Positions 5,782 through 13,486 of a stretch of DNA of 21,677 nucleotides are shown here, one piece after another. Both the position numbers and the translations under genes were made by a program. Position 1 is the first letter of the stretch. Each line of letters starts with the position of its first letter. The DNA is from a virus. Below the pieces are notes generated by a model. That model ran no database searches, was not told where the DNA came from, and saw only the letters and a list, made by a program, of their open reading frames with translations. The stretch spans positions 1 through 21,677 of the IMG/VR virus record IMGVR_UViG_3300011252_000670; one strand, written 5' to 3'.

Positions 5782-7500
5782 TCAGCCCCACAAGTTGAGT
5801 ATGGTTTCTTCGTTCCGCCCGTCTTCCTCGATCCCGAAGATCACAAAGCGTTTGCCTGATTGCAGGCCAAAGCGTGGATAGGTGAGCTGCACCACACGCC
5901 CCATATCAAACTGAAACCCCAGCCGCTTCACCTTCATCTGGAAGATCTGACGATCCACCTTGTGCAGGTCTAGCTTTTCATCCCGCAGCCGAATGGCGTC
6001 AGCTTCATTGTGGTAAAGGCTCAATATTGGCGGCGGCGATACCGCCTCATTGTGACGGACTCGGACTTGCGTATCGGCGGCTGTCGATACTTGATAAGGC
6101 TCCGCGAGTGACTGCCGTCGAGCATCTGTCACCGCATCCGCCAGATCTTCACCGCGCTGCACTGACCAATTGCGCTGGTACGCCACTCCCTGCCGGTATC
6201 GCGGCACTGGAGCGGCCAGGATATTCAACGAGATCACGTCATACTCATCAAACCGATAGATTGGGTTGGCAGCCTCCGGAGAGATAAGGCGCCCCGCCGT
6301 AATGCGACCTTTGCGATCAGTGCCCCACCACGCCCCTGTTGCCGATGCCAGCATGTTCAGCACGTCGGCAGTCGTCGGCAGTTCGTTTGGGCCAATATAG
6401 AACCCCAACTCGCCAGAGAGGCTCGCTGCGCCCGCCCATCCCGTTGGGTTCACGAAGGTGTCAGCGATACCTGCAACTGTCTTGATCAAACGCATCGCAA
6501 TGACATCTAGGGTATCGGCGTAATCCGGGCTCGCATCACCGCGCGCATCAAGTGTAACCAGCCCTTTCGGGCTGGACCCCAGCTTAAACAGGCCTTCAGC
6601 TAGACAGGTCGCATACTTACCGGCGGCGACGGTCGCAGCGACCAACGCTGCATAATTGGCAACATCACCCACCGCAACGTCATAGGTCAGCCCAAGGCCT
6701 TGATCGAACACGCCATCAACCGCAAAAGCCGCGCCGTCGTGAAACTGATAGATCAGGTTTGTGGTGTCGAGAAACAGCGGCGTGACGTTCATCACCCGGC
6801 CAAACATCAAGGGCTTTGGCTTGCCGGTCAGCTCTGAGGTGCCTTCTGCGCCTCCCGTGCCGGCATAAAGATTGGATTGCAACCGTTGCTCAAGCGCATA
6901 GGTACGATCACGCAGGCTGATGCGCACCGTGCTCTCATTCGCAGATTGCCAGCTGACACCCAACAGATCGGCAACGACGGCAAAGTTCTTGTAAGCTGAC
7001 ATGTGAGGGCCGTATTTGATGCACACGCGGCGTCCATCGACCGCATATGACTGCACGATCGGATCCAGCTCGCCATCACCATTTTGAAGCTCTAGCTCCC
7101 CAAATTGCCTTTGAACACGGCGGTCCGCTTCAGGCGAGATAGGCATATGCCGCGACACCCGGATCGGTACCGATACCCGCCCCTCATAGGCAATGTTTGG
7201 TTTATCCTCATCGGACGGATCGCCAACCCAATGGTCATCGGAGTAGAGAAGCGTGGTAAGTGATCCACTGCCCGCGCCCGCATAAGGTAGATCGGCAACG
7301 GCGGCAGCGCCGACCGGCATGTCCCCAATCATCGACCGGGCGCCCAGCCGAATGTCACCGCCCTTGAAGGTTTCGATTTCCACCAGGAACTGACCGCGCT
7401 CTTCCGGGCTTGCCAGCAAAGCCGTAAAACTATTGTCCGGCTCCCGACCGACAACAAACCCGACCTCCCTTGCCCCAACGGGCACAGCAAATCCGAGCAT
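5782..7500 (-). CDS. Tail hub / baseplate protein
   Basis: At 572 residues directly after the tape measure, it sits where the tail hub is normally encoded. The N-terminal ~150 residues (PVRVSRHMPISPEADRRVQ region near 105-130, GELELQNGDGELDP) form a beta-rich domain. The C-terminal ~80 residues (LHKVDRQIFQMKVKRLGF, GRVVQLTYPRFGL, ILNLWG) resemble the end of long phage tail hub proteins. The start ATG overlaps the tape-measure stop as TGATG, so the genes are translationally coupled. It would form part of the ring or plug at the tail tip. Position supports the role more strongly than sequence. Confidence 0.65.
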   Translation of the reverse strand: MLGFAVPVGAREVGFVVGREPDNSFTALLASPEERGQFLVEIETFKGGDIRLGARSMIGDMPVGAAAVADLPYAGAGSGSLTTLLYSDDHWVGDPSDEDKPNIAYEGRVSVPIRVSRHMPISPEADRRVQRQFGELELQNGDGELDPIVQSYAVDGRRVCIKYGPHMSAYKNFAVVADLLGVSWQSANESTVRISLRDRTYALEQRLQSNLYAGTGGAEGTSELTGKPKPLMFGRVMNVTPLFLDTTNLIYQFHDGAAFAVDGVFDQGLGLTYDVAVGDVANYAALVAATVAAGKYATCLAEGLFKLGSSPKGLVTLDARGDASPDYADTLDVIAMRLIKTVAGIADTFVNPTGWAGAASLSGELGFYIGPNELPTTADVLNMLASATGAWWGTDRKGRITAGRLISPEAANPIYRFDEYDVISLNILAAPVPRYRQGVAYQRNWSVQRGEDLADAVTDARRQSLAEPYQVSTAADTQVRVRHNEAVSPPPILSLYHNEADAIRLRDEKLDLHKVDRQIFQMKVKRLGFQFDMGRVVQLTYPRFGLQSGKRFVIFGIEEDGRNEETILNLWG

Positions 7501-10500
7501 CAGGCTGCTCTCGCCGCTGCATCAGCCCGCTGTTGCGCGAGGAGCTCATCCAACTTTGTTACAACGCTGTTCAGCGCATCAAGTTGGGAGGTTTGCACAT
7601 CCAGGCTCGCGATCAGTGTGTTCGTTTGGTCCTGAATGAAATCTTCGCTTGTGATGCCCTGATTGACTGAATTGAGTGAAGATGTCACGAACCGTTCAAG
7701 CCCGACGAAACTCTCGGTCGATGCGAAACGGGAGGAACCGATGTCCAGCAAGGTCGACGCCGCACCCGTCAATTCACCAACCTTGGAGAGATCGCCACCC
7801 CTTACGTCCGCGAGCAGATCACCAAATTGGTTCTGGGCAGCCTCAAACCGAGCAAGAGGATTGAGCGATGAATTCGCCGATAGCTGCTGTGCGTCCAGGA
7901 ATGAACTGATAGACCCTGAAGCGCTTAGAACCCCAGACAGTACCGTTGATCGCGCCGACAGGTCTCGTTGCTGCAGAACTGACTGCGCATTGCTCAACGC
8001 CACATCGTTTATGGCCGTCAGATCCTGAATGCTGAAACCGAGCTCACTGGCCTTGGCGATCATGTCACGGGCATTGTCCCAGATCGCATCAATCGCCTGC
8101 TGCACCTGACCTGTGTTGTCGTTCGCAGCCGAAATGAAATCACTGATCCCTTGTGCCGTTGCAGCATCAGCCAACAAACCGTTTACATCACTCGCCTGGC
8201 TGTTCTGTAGGGCACGCGTGATCGTCGGATCACCACCGGTCAAACGATTGTCAACGAGGTAGCTTAAGAGCGCAGTCTCATCGTCGAAGGCAAGCCATTG
8301 ACCATTATTGTCACTCAGACGGAGGCCAGAGAGCTCCGAATTGGAGATGTAAGCGCCACCGTTCAGAGTGCCCCCTGATACATCCAACAGCGCTTCGATA
8401 GCCGTGCCGAAACTGTTCGCAAGCTGTCTCGCCGCGCCCATGTCGCCGTCATTGTCGACCCCCAAACCCGTGCGCCTGCCGTTATTGTCAAACACAGCCT
8501 CAAGGGTCGGTCCTTCACTCACTGATGAGTTGCCAAACAATCCGCCGATAGCGTTGCCAGCAAACGCGCCAATAGCTGTACCCAGAACTGGAATTGGAAT
8601 AAACGAGCCCGCGATCGCTCCAATTGAGCCACCAATGCTCGCGCCCGCGCCCCGGTCGCCCAATAGGCTATCTGCCAAGAAGTTACCAGCGAAGCCGCCA
8701 GCGATGCCACCGATCGAACCGCCCCGCGCAAACGCGTTGCCGAAGAGCGCCTGCGTTTCTGCGCCACCGCCGATGAATTGTGCGATATTTACGCCGAAGT
8801 TTCCGGCGCCGGCATTGAAGCCAAGGCTGCCCAGCCCACCACCGGAAAGCAGGCTACCTATATCGCTGAGCCCACCGAGGCTGAAGCCTCCGCCACCAGC
8901 CGATTGACCGCCGATTGAAAATACGGTTCTAAACTGCAACGTGGCAAACTCAGCCGCGGCCCGGCGTCCGGCGGTCACCAGAGAGTCAAATAGATCTTCC
9001 CCTTCAAACAGAGTGTCGGCAAAGGCGTCTGAGATTGCATCGCCAGCGTTCTCCCACACCCGCTGGGTTTCCCGCGCCGCTTTCTCTGCCGCCCGCTCCA
9101 GCTCTTTCTCTGCTTCTTCCTGAGCCTTCAAAACCCCGGTCAGCTCTTCTCGGGTTTCGATGAGACCCCTGAGTTCCTCTACCTCTTCAGGGATGAGATC
9201 GCGTCCCAGCTGCTGTCGCAGTTTCGCTTCCGCTTCGAGCAAAGGCACCTGCTCTTCACGCCCTTCCACCTCGGCGCGAAGCAACTCGTTTCCGTCTTTG
9301 AGAGACCCGATGTATTTCGAGTAAGCCTGCTCTTCTCGTTCTATTGCTCGGGCATGATCTTTCGCCGCTTTCTCAGCAGCCTTTGTCGCATCGGTGATCG
9401 CTTTGATTTCATCGCGACCGTCAACAAGTTTCTCTGCCAGCGCACGGGCGGCTTCTTCGGTTCCGTCAAAGCCGTCGCGGGAAAGTATCTTCAGAGACTC
9501 ACGGGTAACATCATACTCCCGTTGAGAAACACGAAGGGCGTCTGCAAGGTCTGTGTTTGCGTCGATCTCTTCTCGAAGTGTTTTTGTAACGCTACCTCCG
9601 GTCTCACGAACACCAGCCAATGCTTCTTGTAGCGTTTCAAGCGACAACCGGCCCTGATCTACAGCTACGAGCCAGCGCTCCAAAGAATCTCGATTATCTT
9701 GAAGATCCTCAGTGATTTCGTCCAGGTCGCCGATCACACGGTCATCAATGGCTCCAGAGAGGCCCCTGGAGGCGAAAATCGATCCGAGACCATCATCAAA
9801 TGCTCTTGGCTTGGCGTCCTGAATCGCCTGCAACTGTGCTTCAAGTGGTTCGATTTCCGCTCGCAACTCAGCAACACGGCTTTCAGCCAATGTAAGGTCT
9901 GCTGCCTGCTGGCCGACAAGCGCTTGCAACTGCTTCCGGGGCAAATCTGCAGCGTCGGCCAACACATCATTAATGGACTCTTGCGACCGCCGTACTTTAT
10001 CCAACTGTTCAGCGTATGAATCTAGCGCATCGCCTGCGTCAAACAGTGTGGTTGCAAAGGCGCCGACGATCGCAACTGCGGCACCGATCACTGCACCCAT
10101 GGGTCCAAACATGGATACCAGCTGGGTTCCCTGCTGGATGAACGGGCGCAGTACGCCTTGACCAGAAGCTATCTGGACAGCAAAGTCACCAACCTGAAAG
10201 CCAGCTTGCTGAACAGCCTGACCCATTTGGCGAGATCCACGGGCTCCAGTTCCCATCGTGTTTGAGAACCGTTGACCAGCAACACTCGCTTTGCCGTAAG
10301 CCGGAGCAAGGCCATTCAGCCGCGCAATCGTCTGCTCATACTGGGTGTTAAGGCGGTCCTGGACCTTCGCAGCTCGGTCAGAAGAGACAACACCAGCATC
10401 TAGCGCGCGTTTGACCTTTGCAGTGTCCCGTTCAAGGCGTTGCAGCGCCCTGGCCGTCGGATCAAGAGCCGCTTCGAGGCGCTTAAACTGATCGCTGGAC

Positions 10501-10628
10501 CGCTTCGTCGCGCGCTCCATGCCATCCACAGTGGTTTCAACAACCTGGCCAGCAGAAGCCATGTTCTGCTCAAAACGCTCTAGTTGTGCCTCAATAGTGA
10601 GGGCAATGCCGATCTCTTCCGTTGTCAC
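7500..10628 (-). CDS. Tail tape measure protein
   Basis: The longest gene in the window, 1042 residues. Residues 143-191 (GFQVGDFAVQIASGQGVLRP, QQGTQLVSMFGPMGAVIGAA and following) are the conserved tape-measure motif and hydrophobic stretch. Long coiled coils follow (about 210-350 and 415-560), then a Gly/Ala-rich hydrophobic region (about 590-745) with several possible membrane-inserting segments, then a helical C-terminus. The protein sets tail length and may help DNA cross the inner membrane. The start is GTG at 10628, 3 bp after the stop of the frameshifted chaperone frame; AGGAGG lies 9 bp before it. By the usual 1.5 angstrom per residue, about 150 nm of tail is expected (inference). Confidence 0.93.
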   Translation of the reverse strand: MTTEEIGIALTIEAQLERFEQNMASAGQVVETTVDGMERATKRSSDQFKRLEAALDPTARALQRLERDTAKVKRALDAGVVSSDRAAKVQDRLNTQYEQTIARLNGLAPAYGKASVAGQRFSNTMGTGARGSRQMGQAVQQAGFQVGDFAVQIASGQGVLRPFIQQGTQLVSMFGPMGAVIGAAVAIVGAFATTLFDAGDALDSYAEQLDKVRRSQESINDVLADAADLPRKQLQALVGQQAADLTLAESRVAELRAEIEPLEAQLQAIQDAKPRAFDDGLGSIFASRGLSGAIDDRVIGDLDEITEDLQDNRDSLERWLVAVDQGRLSLETLQEALAGVRETGGSVTKTLREEIDANTDLADALRVSQREYDVTRESLKILSRDGFDGTEEAARALAEKLVDGRDEIKAITDATKAAEKAAKDHARAIEREEQAYSKYIGSLKDGNELLRAEVEGREEQVPLLEAEAKLRQQLGRDLIPEEVEELRGLIETREELTGVLKAQEEAEKELERAAEKAARETQRVWENAGDAISDAFADTLFEGEDLFDSLVTAGRRAAAEFATLQFRTVFSIGGQSAGGGGFSLGGLSDIGSLLSGGGLGSLGFNAGAGNFGVNIAQFIGGGAETQALFGNAFARGGSIGGIAGGFAGNFLADSLLGDRGAGASIGGSIGAIAGSFIPIPVLGTAIGAFAGNAIGGLFGNSSVSEGPTLEAVFDNNGRRTGLGVDNDGDMGAARQLANSFGTAIEALLDVSGGTLNGGAYISNSELSGLRLSDNNGQWLAFDDETALLSYLVDNRLTGGDPTITRALQNSQASDVNGLLADAATAQGISDFISAANDNTGQVQQAIDAIWDNARDMIAKASELGFSIQDLTAINDVALSNAQSVLQQRDLSARSTVLSGVLSASGSISSFLDAQQLSANSSLNPLARFEAAQNQFGDLLADVRGGDLSKVGELTGAASTLLDIGSSRFASTESFVGLERFVTSSLNSVNQGITSEDFIQDQTNTLIASLDVQTSQLDALNSVVTKLDELLAQQRADAAARAA

Positions 10629-10631
10629 GAA

Positions 10632-10877
10632 CTAGCCCTCCTTTCCAAACATTTCACGCACCTTCTTGTGCAGATCCGCCCGGGAGGGTTCTGCTGTCTC
10701 GTCTTCCCGTTGGAAGCCTGGTGTGGTTGTTTTGATGAAGTCGATCCGGCCCTCAAGCGCCAGAAGAATGCGCGGGATCGGTGTGGACATAGCTTCGGCG
10801 TCATCCCACCCAAGCCATCCTGTTGCATACTGGTAGAGGCGATCCCACCACTCATCCAGCGTCAGGCGTTTCCCAGT
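10632..10877 (-). CDS. Tail assembly chaperone, -1 frame extension (T-like segment)
   Basis: This open frame has no ATG near its upstream end; the only Met is well inside (AEAMSTPI). It reads TGKRLTLDEWWDRLYQYATG, then LGWDDAEAMSTPIPRILLAL, and ends KKVREMFGKEG. It overlaps the end of the upstream chaperone gene in the -1 frame, across a GGGAAAC heptamer. After slippage, 122 codons of the upstream frame join 78 codons of this one, giving a 200-residue fusion equivalent to lambda gpG-T. The Trp-rich, helical content is typical of the T part in HK97-like phages. It ends just before the tape measure gene, as in lambda. Confidence 0.85.
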   Translation of the reverse strand, partial: TGKRLTLDEWWDRLYQYATGWLGWDDAEAMSTPIPRILLALEGRIDFIKTTTPGFQREDETAEPSRADLHKKVREMFGKEG

Positions 10878-11233
10878 TCACCGTCTACATCGACCTCATC
10901 GTCATGGTCGTTCTCAGCAGTATTGCCGCCCGACATGAGCAGATTGAGGTATTCATTGAGGCCTTTCGAATAGCTTTCAACCGGCTCTCGGAACACGGCC
11001 ATTACGAATTTGTCCGCTGCTTTCTGCTTCTCAAAGCTCAAGCCTGCGCCAGCAATGATCAGAACAGCGGTTGTATCGATATTGCGGTTGTTGAAGCCTC
11101 TGTACGCGGGCAGGACTCCATCAAGGCTCTGGTTAATCTTTCGGATCGCATCAAGGGTGGCTTCCAGTTCATATTTTTTGCCGGCGATGGAAACCGTGAT
11201 GGGTTTGGAAGTGGCGACTGATTTATTGCTCAT
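10862..11233 (-). CDS. Tail assembly chaperone (gpG-like)
   Basis: The 123-residue product (ATG at 11233, GAGGAA 6 bp upstream) is helical with a short beta start (KPITVSIAGKKYELEATLDA). It ends in an acidic tail (ENDHDDEVDVDGELGNA). Lying between tail tube and tape measure, it fits the chaperone that coats the tape measure during tail assembly. A longer reading from GTG at 11299 would add 22 residues but lacks a ribosome-binding site. Near the stop the gene carries the slippery heptamer GGGAAAC, so a minor product continues into the -1 frame. The chaperone and its extension are not expected in the virion. Confidence 0.85.
   Translation of the reverse strand: MSNKSVATSKPITVSIAGKKYELEATLDAIRKINQSLDGVLPAYRGFNNRNIDTTAVLIIAGAGLSFEKQKAADKFVMAVFREPVESYSKGLNEYLNLLMSGGNTAENDHDDEVDVDGELGNA
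10868..10874 (-). promoter_or_regulatory. -1 ribosomal frameshift site GGGAAAC
   Basis: On the minus strand the zero frame reads CTG GGA AAC GCC TGA. G GGA AAC fits the X XXY YYZ rule exactly and allows both tRNAs to re-pair on GGG AAA. The -1 frame then continues CGC CTG ACG without a stop for 78 codons. Lambda uses the close relative GGGAAAG in the same gene. The zero-frame stop lies one codon after the slip site. Confidence 0.88.
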
Positions 11234-11262
11234 CTGATATTCCTCGTCGGGAAATGTCGGGT

Positions 11263-11295
11263 GGTGTGGCGAGCCCCCGACAGGCCCGCCACACC
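11263..11295 (-). promoter_or_regulatory. Strong 9-bp hairpin after the tail tube gene
   Basis: GGTGTGGCG (11263-11271) and CGCCACACC (11287-11295) are perfect reverse complements with a 15-nt loop. The hairpin starts 21 bp after the tail tube stop and lies before the chaperone start. There is no T-run on the minus strand, so it probably acts as an mRNA 3'-end stabiliser or attenuator rather than a simple terminator. Confidence 0.55.
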
Positions 11296-11316
11296 TCACT
11301 CAGCTAAGTGTCTGAA

Positions 11317-11778
11317 TTAGGCCGCTGCGACCTCAACAGTGTCGGAGTTGATTGCAAGCTGAACTGCGCGACGGACCATGTTGTTGGCCGTCCCAATGGT
11401 GATTGGTGCGCCCATCACCAGGACGCGCGCATAGAAGGTCGAGCCATTGGTTCCACCGGAATTATCTAGCTCAATTTTGATTGCGTATTGGCTGTCGGAC
11501 GCCGCGGCTGCCTTCAGGTTGGTTTGCCCTGTGTCGCTGTCATCAAAGTCATAGACAACCCGCGGAGTCCCACCTTTCTTCTGGCCCTTCAATGTTTTTG
11601 TACGCCGGTCACCGAGCTGGTCTGTAGTCACGGGATCAAATGTGTCTCCCGCACCTTCAATATCGACGATGTTGCCGACTTCAACATAGGTGAGGGCGGC
11701 GTAGGCGGTTGCATCATTGGCAACGCTGTTGGCCGGGCCGATTGAGAACTTTGCCCCGGCGGCTGTGGTTTCTGTCAT
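11317..11778 (-). CDS. Major tail tube protein
   Basis: A 153-residue beta-rich protein in the standard position before the chaperone pair. Residues 30-60 (LTYVEVGNIVDIEG and the following DPVTTDQLGDRRTKTLKG) and the C-terminal part (MVRRAVQLAINSDTVEV) follow the pattern of siphovirus tail tube proteins, including a loop rich in Asp, Ser and Gly. It should polymerise into hexameric rings around the tape measure and be among the most abundant late products. The start has GGGAG 7 bp upstream. Hairpins flank the gene on both sides, one of them a good terminator, so its expression may be set separately. Confidence 0.85.
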   Translation of the reverse strand: MTETTAAGAKFSIGPANSVANDATAYAALTYVEVGNIVDIEGAGDTFDPVTTDQLGDRRTKTLKGQKKGGTPRVVYDFDDSDTGQTNLKAAAASDSQYAIKIELDNSGGTNGSTFYARVLVMGAPITIGTANNMVRRAVQLAINSDTVEVAAA

Positions 11779-11792
11779 GGATTTCTCCCATC

Positions 11793-11820
11793 AAAAAAGC
11801 CGCCTCACAATGAAGCGGCT
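11793..11820 (-). terminator. Intrinsic terminator or attenuator just before the tail tube gene
   Basis: On the minus strand AGCCGC (revcomp of 11815-11820) pairs with GCGGCT (revcomp of 11798-11803) around an 11-nt loop, then T6 follows. It ends 14 bp before the tail tube start codon and is preceded by a CCCCG-GAG-CGGGG hairpin (11828-11840). No room for a promoter exists between it and the gene, so a normal stop here would silence the tail genes. It must be read through, anti-terminated, or act as a 5' mRNA stabiliser. Confidence 0.65.
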
Positions 11821-11843
11821 GGTTAAACCCCGGAGCGGGGATC

Positions 11844-12230
11844 TCAGTGTTTGATATGGCAGCGGATGGTCACCCTGCCTTTGAATATCTCTTTGTCGAT
11901 GTCGGGCTCCACCCCGCGTGCTGTTACATATGAACGGATCATGGTGCCCGTATTCATCGTCAGGCGGGCTCGATGGAGCGCAGCATAGATCGTCGCCACC
12001 AACTCATTTGCTTGCTTGGTGCCGCGATACCTGCTCCAGACAGTCAGATAGATGAACGTCCTGTCTTTCAAGGATGACAGTTGATCGTCTGGTGTTGCGA
12101 GCATGGTATCCAGTGTCACGTAAGGCATTTCAGCGCTGGCCGGCGCCCGCGTGTACACCTTTACGGGATCAAGCGCTGTGTTGAGCGCCGTGATTATAGC
12201 TGTCACCAGGGCACCGTTCGGATCACTCAT
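11844..12230 (-). CDS. Tail completion protein, DUF3168-like
   Basis: The 128-residue protein has the DUF3168 pattern: an N-terminal helix (ALVTAIITALNTALDPVKVY) followed by PYVTLDTM, a Trp-containing strand (FIYLTVWSRYRGTKQAN) and a helix-strand end. DUF3168 proteins are tail terminator/completion proteins that close the tail tube at the head end. Its ATG overlaps the gp10 stop as ATGA, so the two are coupled. A terminator-like hairpin lies just after its stop. Confidence 0.8.
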   Translation of the reverse strand: MSDPNGALVTAIITALNTALDPVKVYTRAPASAEMPYVTLDTMLATPDDQLSSLKDRTFIYLTVWSRYRGTKQANELVATIYAALHRARLTMNTGTMIRSYVTARGVEPDIDKEIFKGRVTIRCHIKH

Positions 12231-12664
12231 GCCTGTCGAAGACCTTCTGCAATTGCTTCGCGCACCATGCGTTCAACCTCTGCAATTTTGCCGTCCTTTG
12301 CCCTCTCACGGATACGCAGAGCCGGTCGGGCGGGAACCTGCATTGTAAAGCGAGCACCATTCTTTCGATAGGTCACTTCGCCGCCAGCCGTCCCTCCGTC
12401 GAGAAACTTGAACCAGAAATATTTGCTCTCCAGTTCATATGTCGGGAGTCCAATCCGTGCCCGCAGCCCATCCTTCTCATACTCAATAGTGAGTCCATCC
12501 GCTGCATGAGAACCCGGGTTAACAGCGTCTCGCGGTGTGAGGTTCTTCATGTCCTGAAGAACCAAGCCGCTCGCTTCCGGCATCACGTCAACGACCGACT
12601 GGCGCACCTGTTTTGGTATGTTGCTAAACTTCTGAACCGCCTCACGGCCACCGATTACAGGCAT
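12227..12664 (-). CDS. HK97 gp10-like head-tail/tail terminator protein
   Basis: The 145-residue protein (ATG at 12664, GGAG 6 bp upstream; a TTG 30 bp earlier is less likely) contains VVDVMPEASGLVLQDMKNLTP and later YFWFKFLDGGTAGG near residue 85. The first resembles the N-terminal helix of HK97 gp10 proteins and the second their conserved glycine-rich turn. It should sit at the head-tail interface. It is the first morphogenesis gene after the antirepressor insert, and the terminator closing that insert overlaps its upstream region. Confidence 0.8.
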   Translation of the reverse strand: MPVIGGREAVQKFSNIPKQVRQSVVDVMPEASGLVLQDMKNLTPRDAVNPGSHAADGLTIEYEKDGLRARIGLPTYELESKYFWFKFLDGGTAGGEVTYRKNGARFTMQVPARPALRIRERAKDGKIAEVERMVREAIAEGLRQA

Positions 12665-12678
12665 GGTGTGCTCCAAGG

Positions 12679-12704
12679 AAAAGGGCGGCTCCAAGGAACC
12701 GCCC
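12679..12704 (-). terminator. Terminator-like hairpin closing the antirepressor insert
   Basis: GGGCGG (12683-12688) pairs with CCGCCC (12699-12704), with a further TCC/GGA pairing inside the loop. On the minus strand TTTT follows. It lies 20 bp after the antirepressor stop and 15 bp before the gp10 start. The T-run is short, so termination may be partial. Confidence 0.5.
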
Positions 12705-12724
12705 GCTTCAGGGTGTGTAATTGG

Positions 12725-13303
12725 TCAAGCTGATTGCTGATCGACCGTCTTTATCTGATTGTAGCTCAATAGGTCCATTTGTGGCTTACCTTCCATCATC
12801 GCTGGGACAATTGGCAACCCAAGAGTGAACCAAAGCTGGCCTGCAGCGTGATTACCGAAGGTCTGTCGCGCCTCTGTTACCAATCGAACGCGGCTCTGTT
12901 CCGGCTCGGCCTTGTCTTCATCAAGATCAATGCCGCCGGGCAGACCCTTCTCACCCTTGTAGAAGTGCTCAAACAGCACCCCGTAACACTCACGTTGGTA
13001 GAGAATAACCCGCTCTCGGACCTCATCATTCTTGATCCGAGAGCTATCAATCGTGAAAAGCCAGCCGTTAAGGAGCTCAAACTTAAGACACAGAGTATCT
13101 TGAGCGCCGCCACGACCGAAAGGTACACGTATCATACGTGCACCTTCTGAGAGGATCGGGTCTCGATTTACCCGTTCGCGCTGTCCATTCCAGGACAAGC
13201 CCATTCCTTCAACGATGGGCTTCAACGCGATGAAGGTCCCATCATCGTGTTTGAACCCATACAACTCATCGCTTCTGAAATTTACCGTTACTATCTCGCC
13301 CAT
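12725..13303 (-). CDS. ant: P22 Ant-type antirepressor
   Basis: The 192-residue product starts at ATG 13303, with GGAGG 5 bp upstream (an earlier in-frame TTG is unlikely). Residues ~6-110 match the P22_AR_N domain: VNFRSDELYGF, the signature FIALKPIVEGMGLSWNGQ, and LNGWLFTIDSSRI, then RVILYQRECYGVLFEHFYKG. The C-terminal part (VTEARQTFGNHAAGQLWF) resembles other phage antirepressors. In P22, Ant binds the prophage repressor and allows lytic growth, and it must be tightly controlled. Here it sits among virion genes, behind a structured non-coding segment and opposite an RHH gene, which matches an immI-like arrangement. Confidence 0.85.
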   Translation of the reverse strand: MGEIVTVNFRSDELYGFKHDDGTFIALKPIVEGMGLSWNGQRERVNRDPILSEGARMIRVPFGRGGAQDTLCLKFELLNGWLFTIDSSRIKNDEVRERVILYQRECYGVLFEHFYKGEKGLPGGIDLDEDKAEPEQSRVRLVTEARQTFGNHAAGQLWFTLGLPIVPAMMEGKPQMDLLSYNQIKTVDQQSA

Positions 13304-13329
13304 TTGGGCCTCCGTTGTTTGCCCGACAC

Positions 13330-13460
13330 CGCCAAGCGCCGGAAGGCAATTCAAGCCCCGCGCGCCATACGCGGAGGCTCACCATGAGTGAGGCAGCGCA
13401 GCACCCGATTGCCTTGGCGAGTGCGCGCCACCTCACAACCACCCGTTTGGCGCCGGGTGG
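13330..13460 (-). ncRNA. c4: Putative C4-type antisense RNA or structured leader upstream of ant
   Basis: The 183 bp between the 134-residue gene and ant carry no convincing ORF but strong structure. The 8-bp stem 13343-13350/13408-13415 (AAGGCAAT/ATTGCCTT) encloses two hairpins: 13358-13362/13370-13374 (CCGCG/CGCGG) and 13378-13382/13388-13392 (CTCAC/GTGAG). Upstream on the transcript lies a third, 13439-13445/13454-13460 (CCACCCG/CGGGTGG). TTGGCG (plus strand) occurs in that hairpin's loop (13448-13453) and at 13414-13419; both copies can pair with CGCCAA (13330-13335), 27 bp before the ant start. In P1/P7 and many phages a C4 antisense RNA of this kind, located before ant, blocks its expression. 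The structure is seen; the C4 identity is inference. Confidence 0.55.
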
Positions 13461-13486
13461 ATTGCTGTATTCGTCGATTTCAGTTG

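Noticed and set aside
8368-8907. 179-residue plus-strand ORF
   Set aside because: It lies antisense inside the Gly/Ala-rich region of the tape measure gene; its Pro/Ala-rich composition is the usual mirror of that region.
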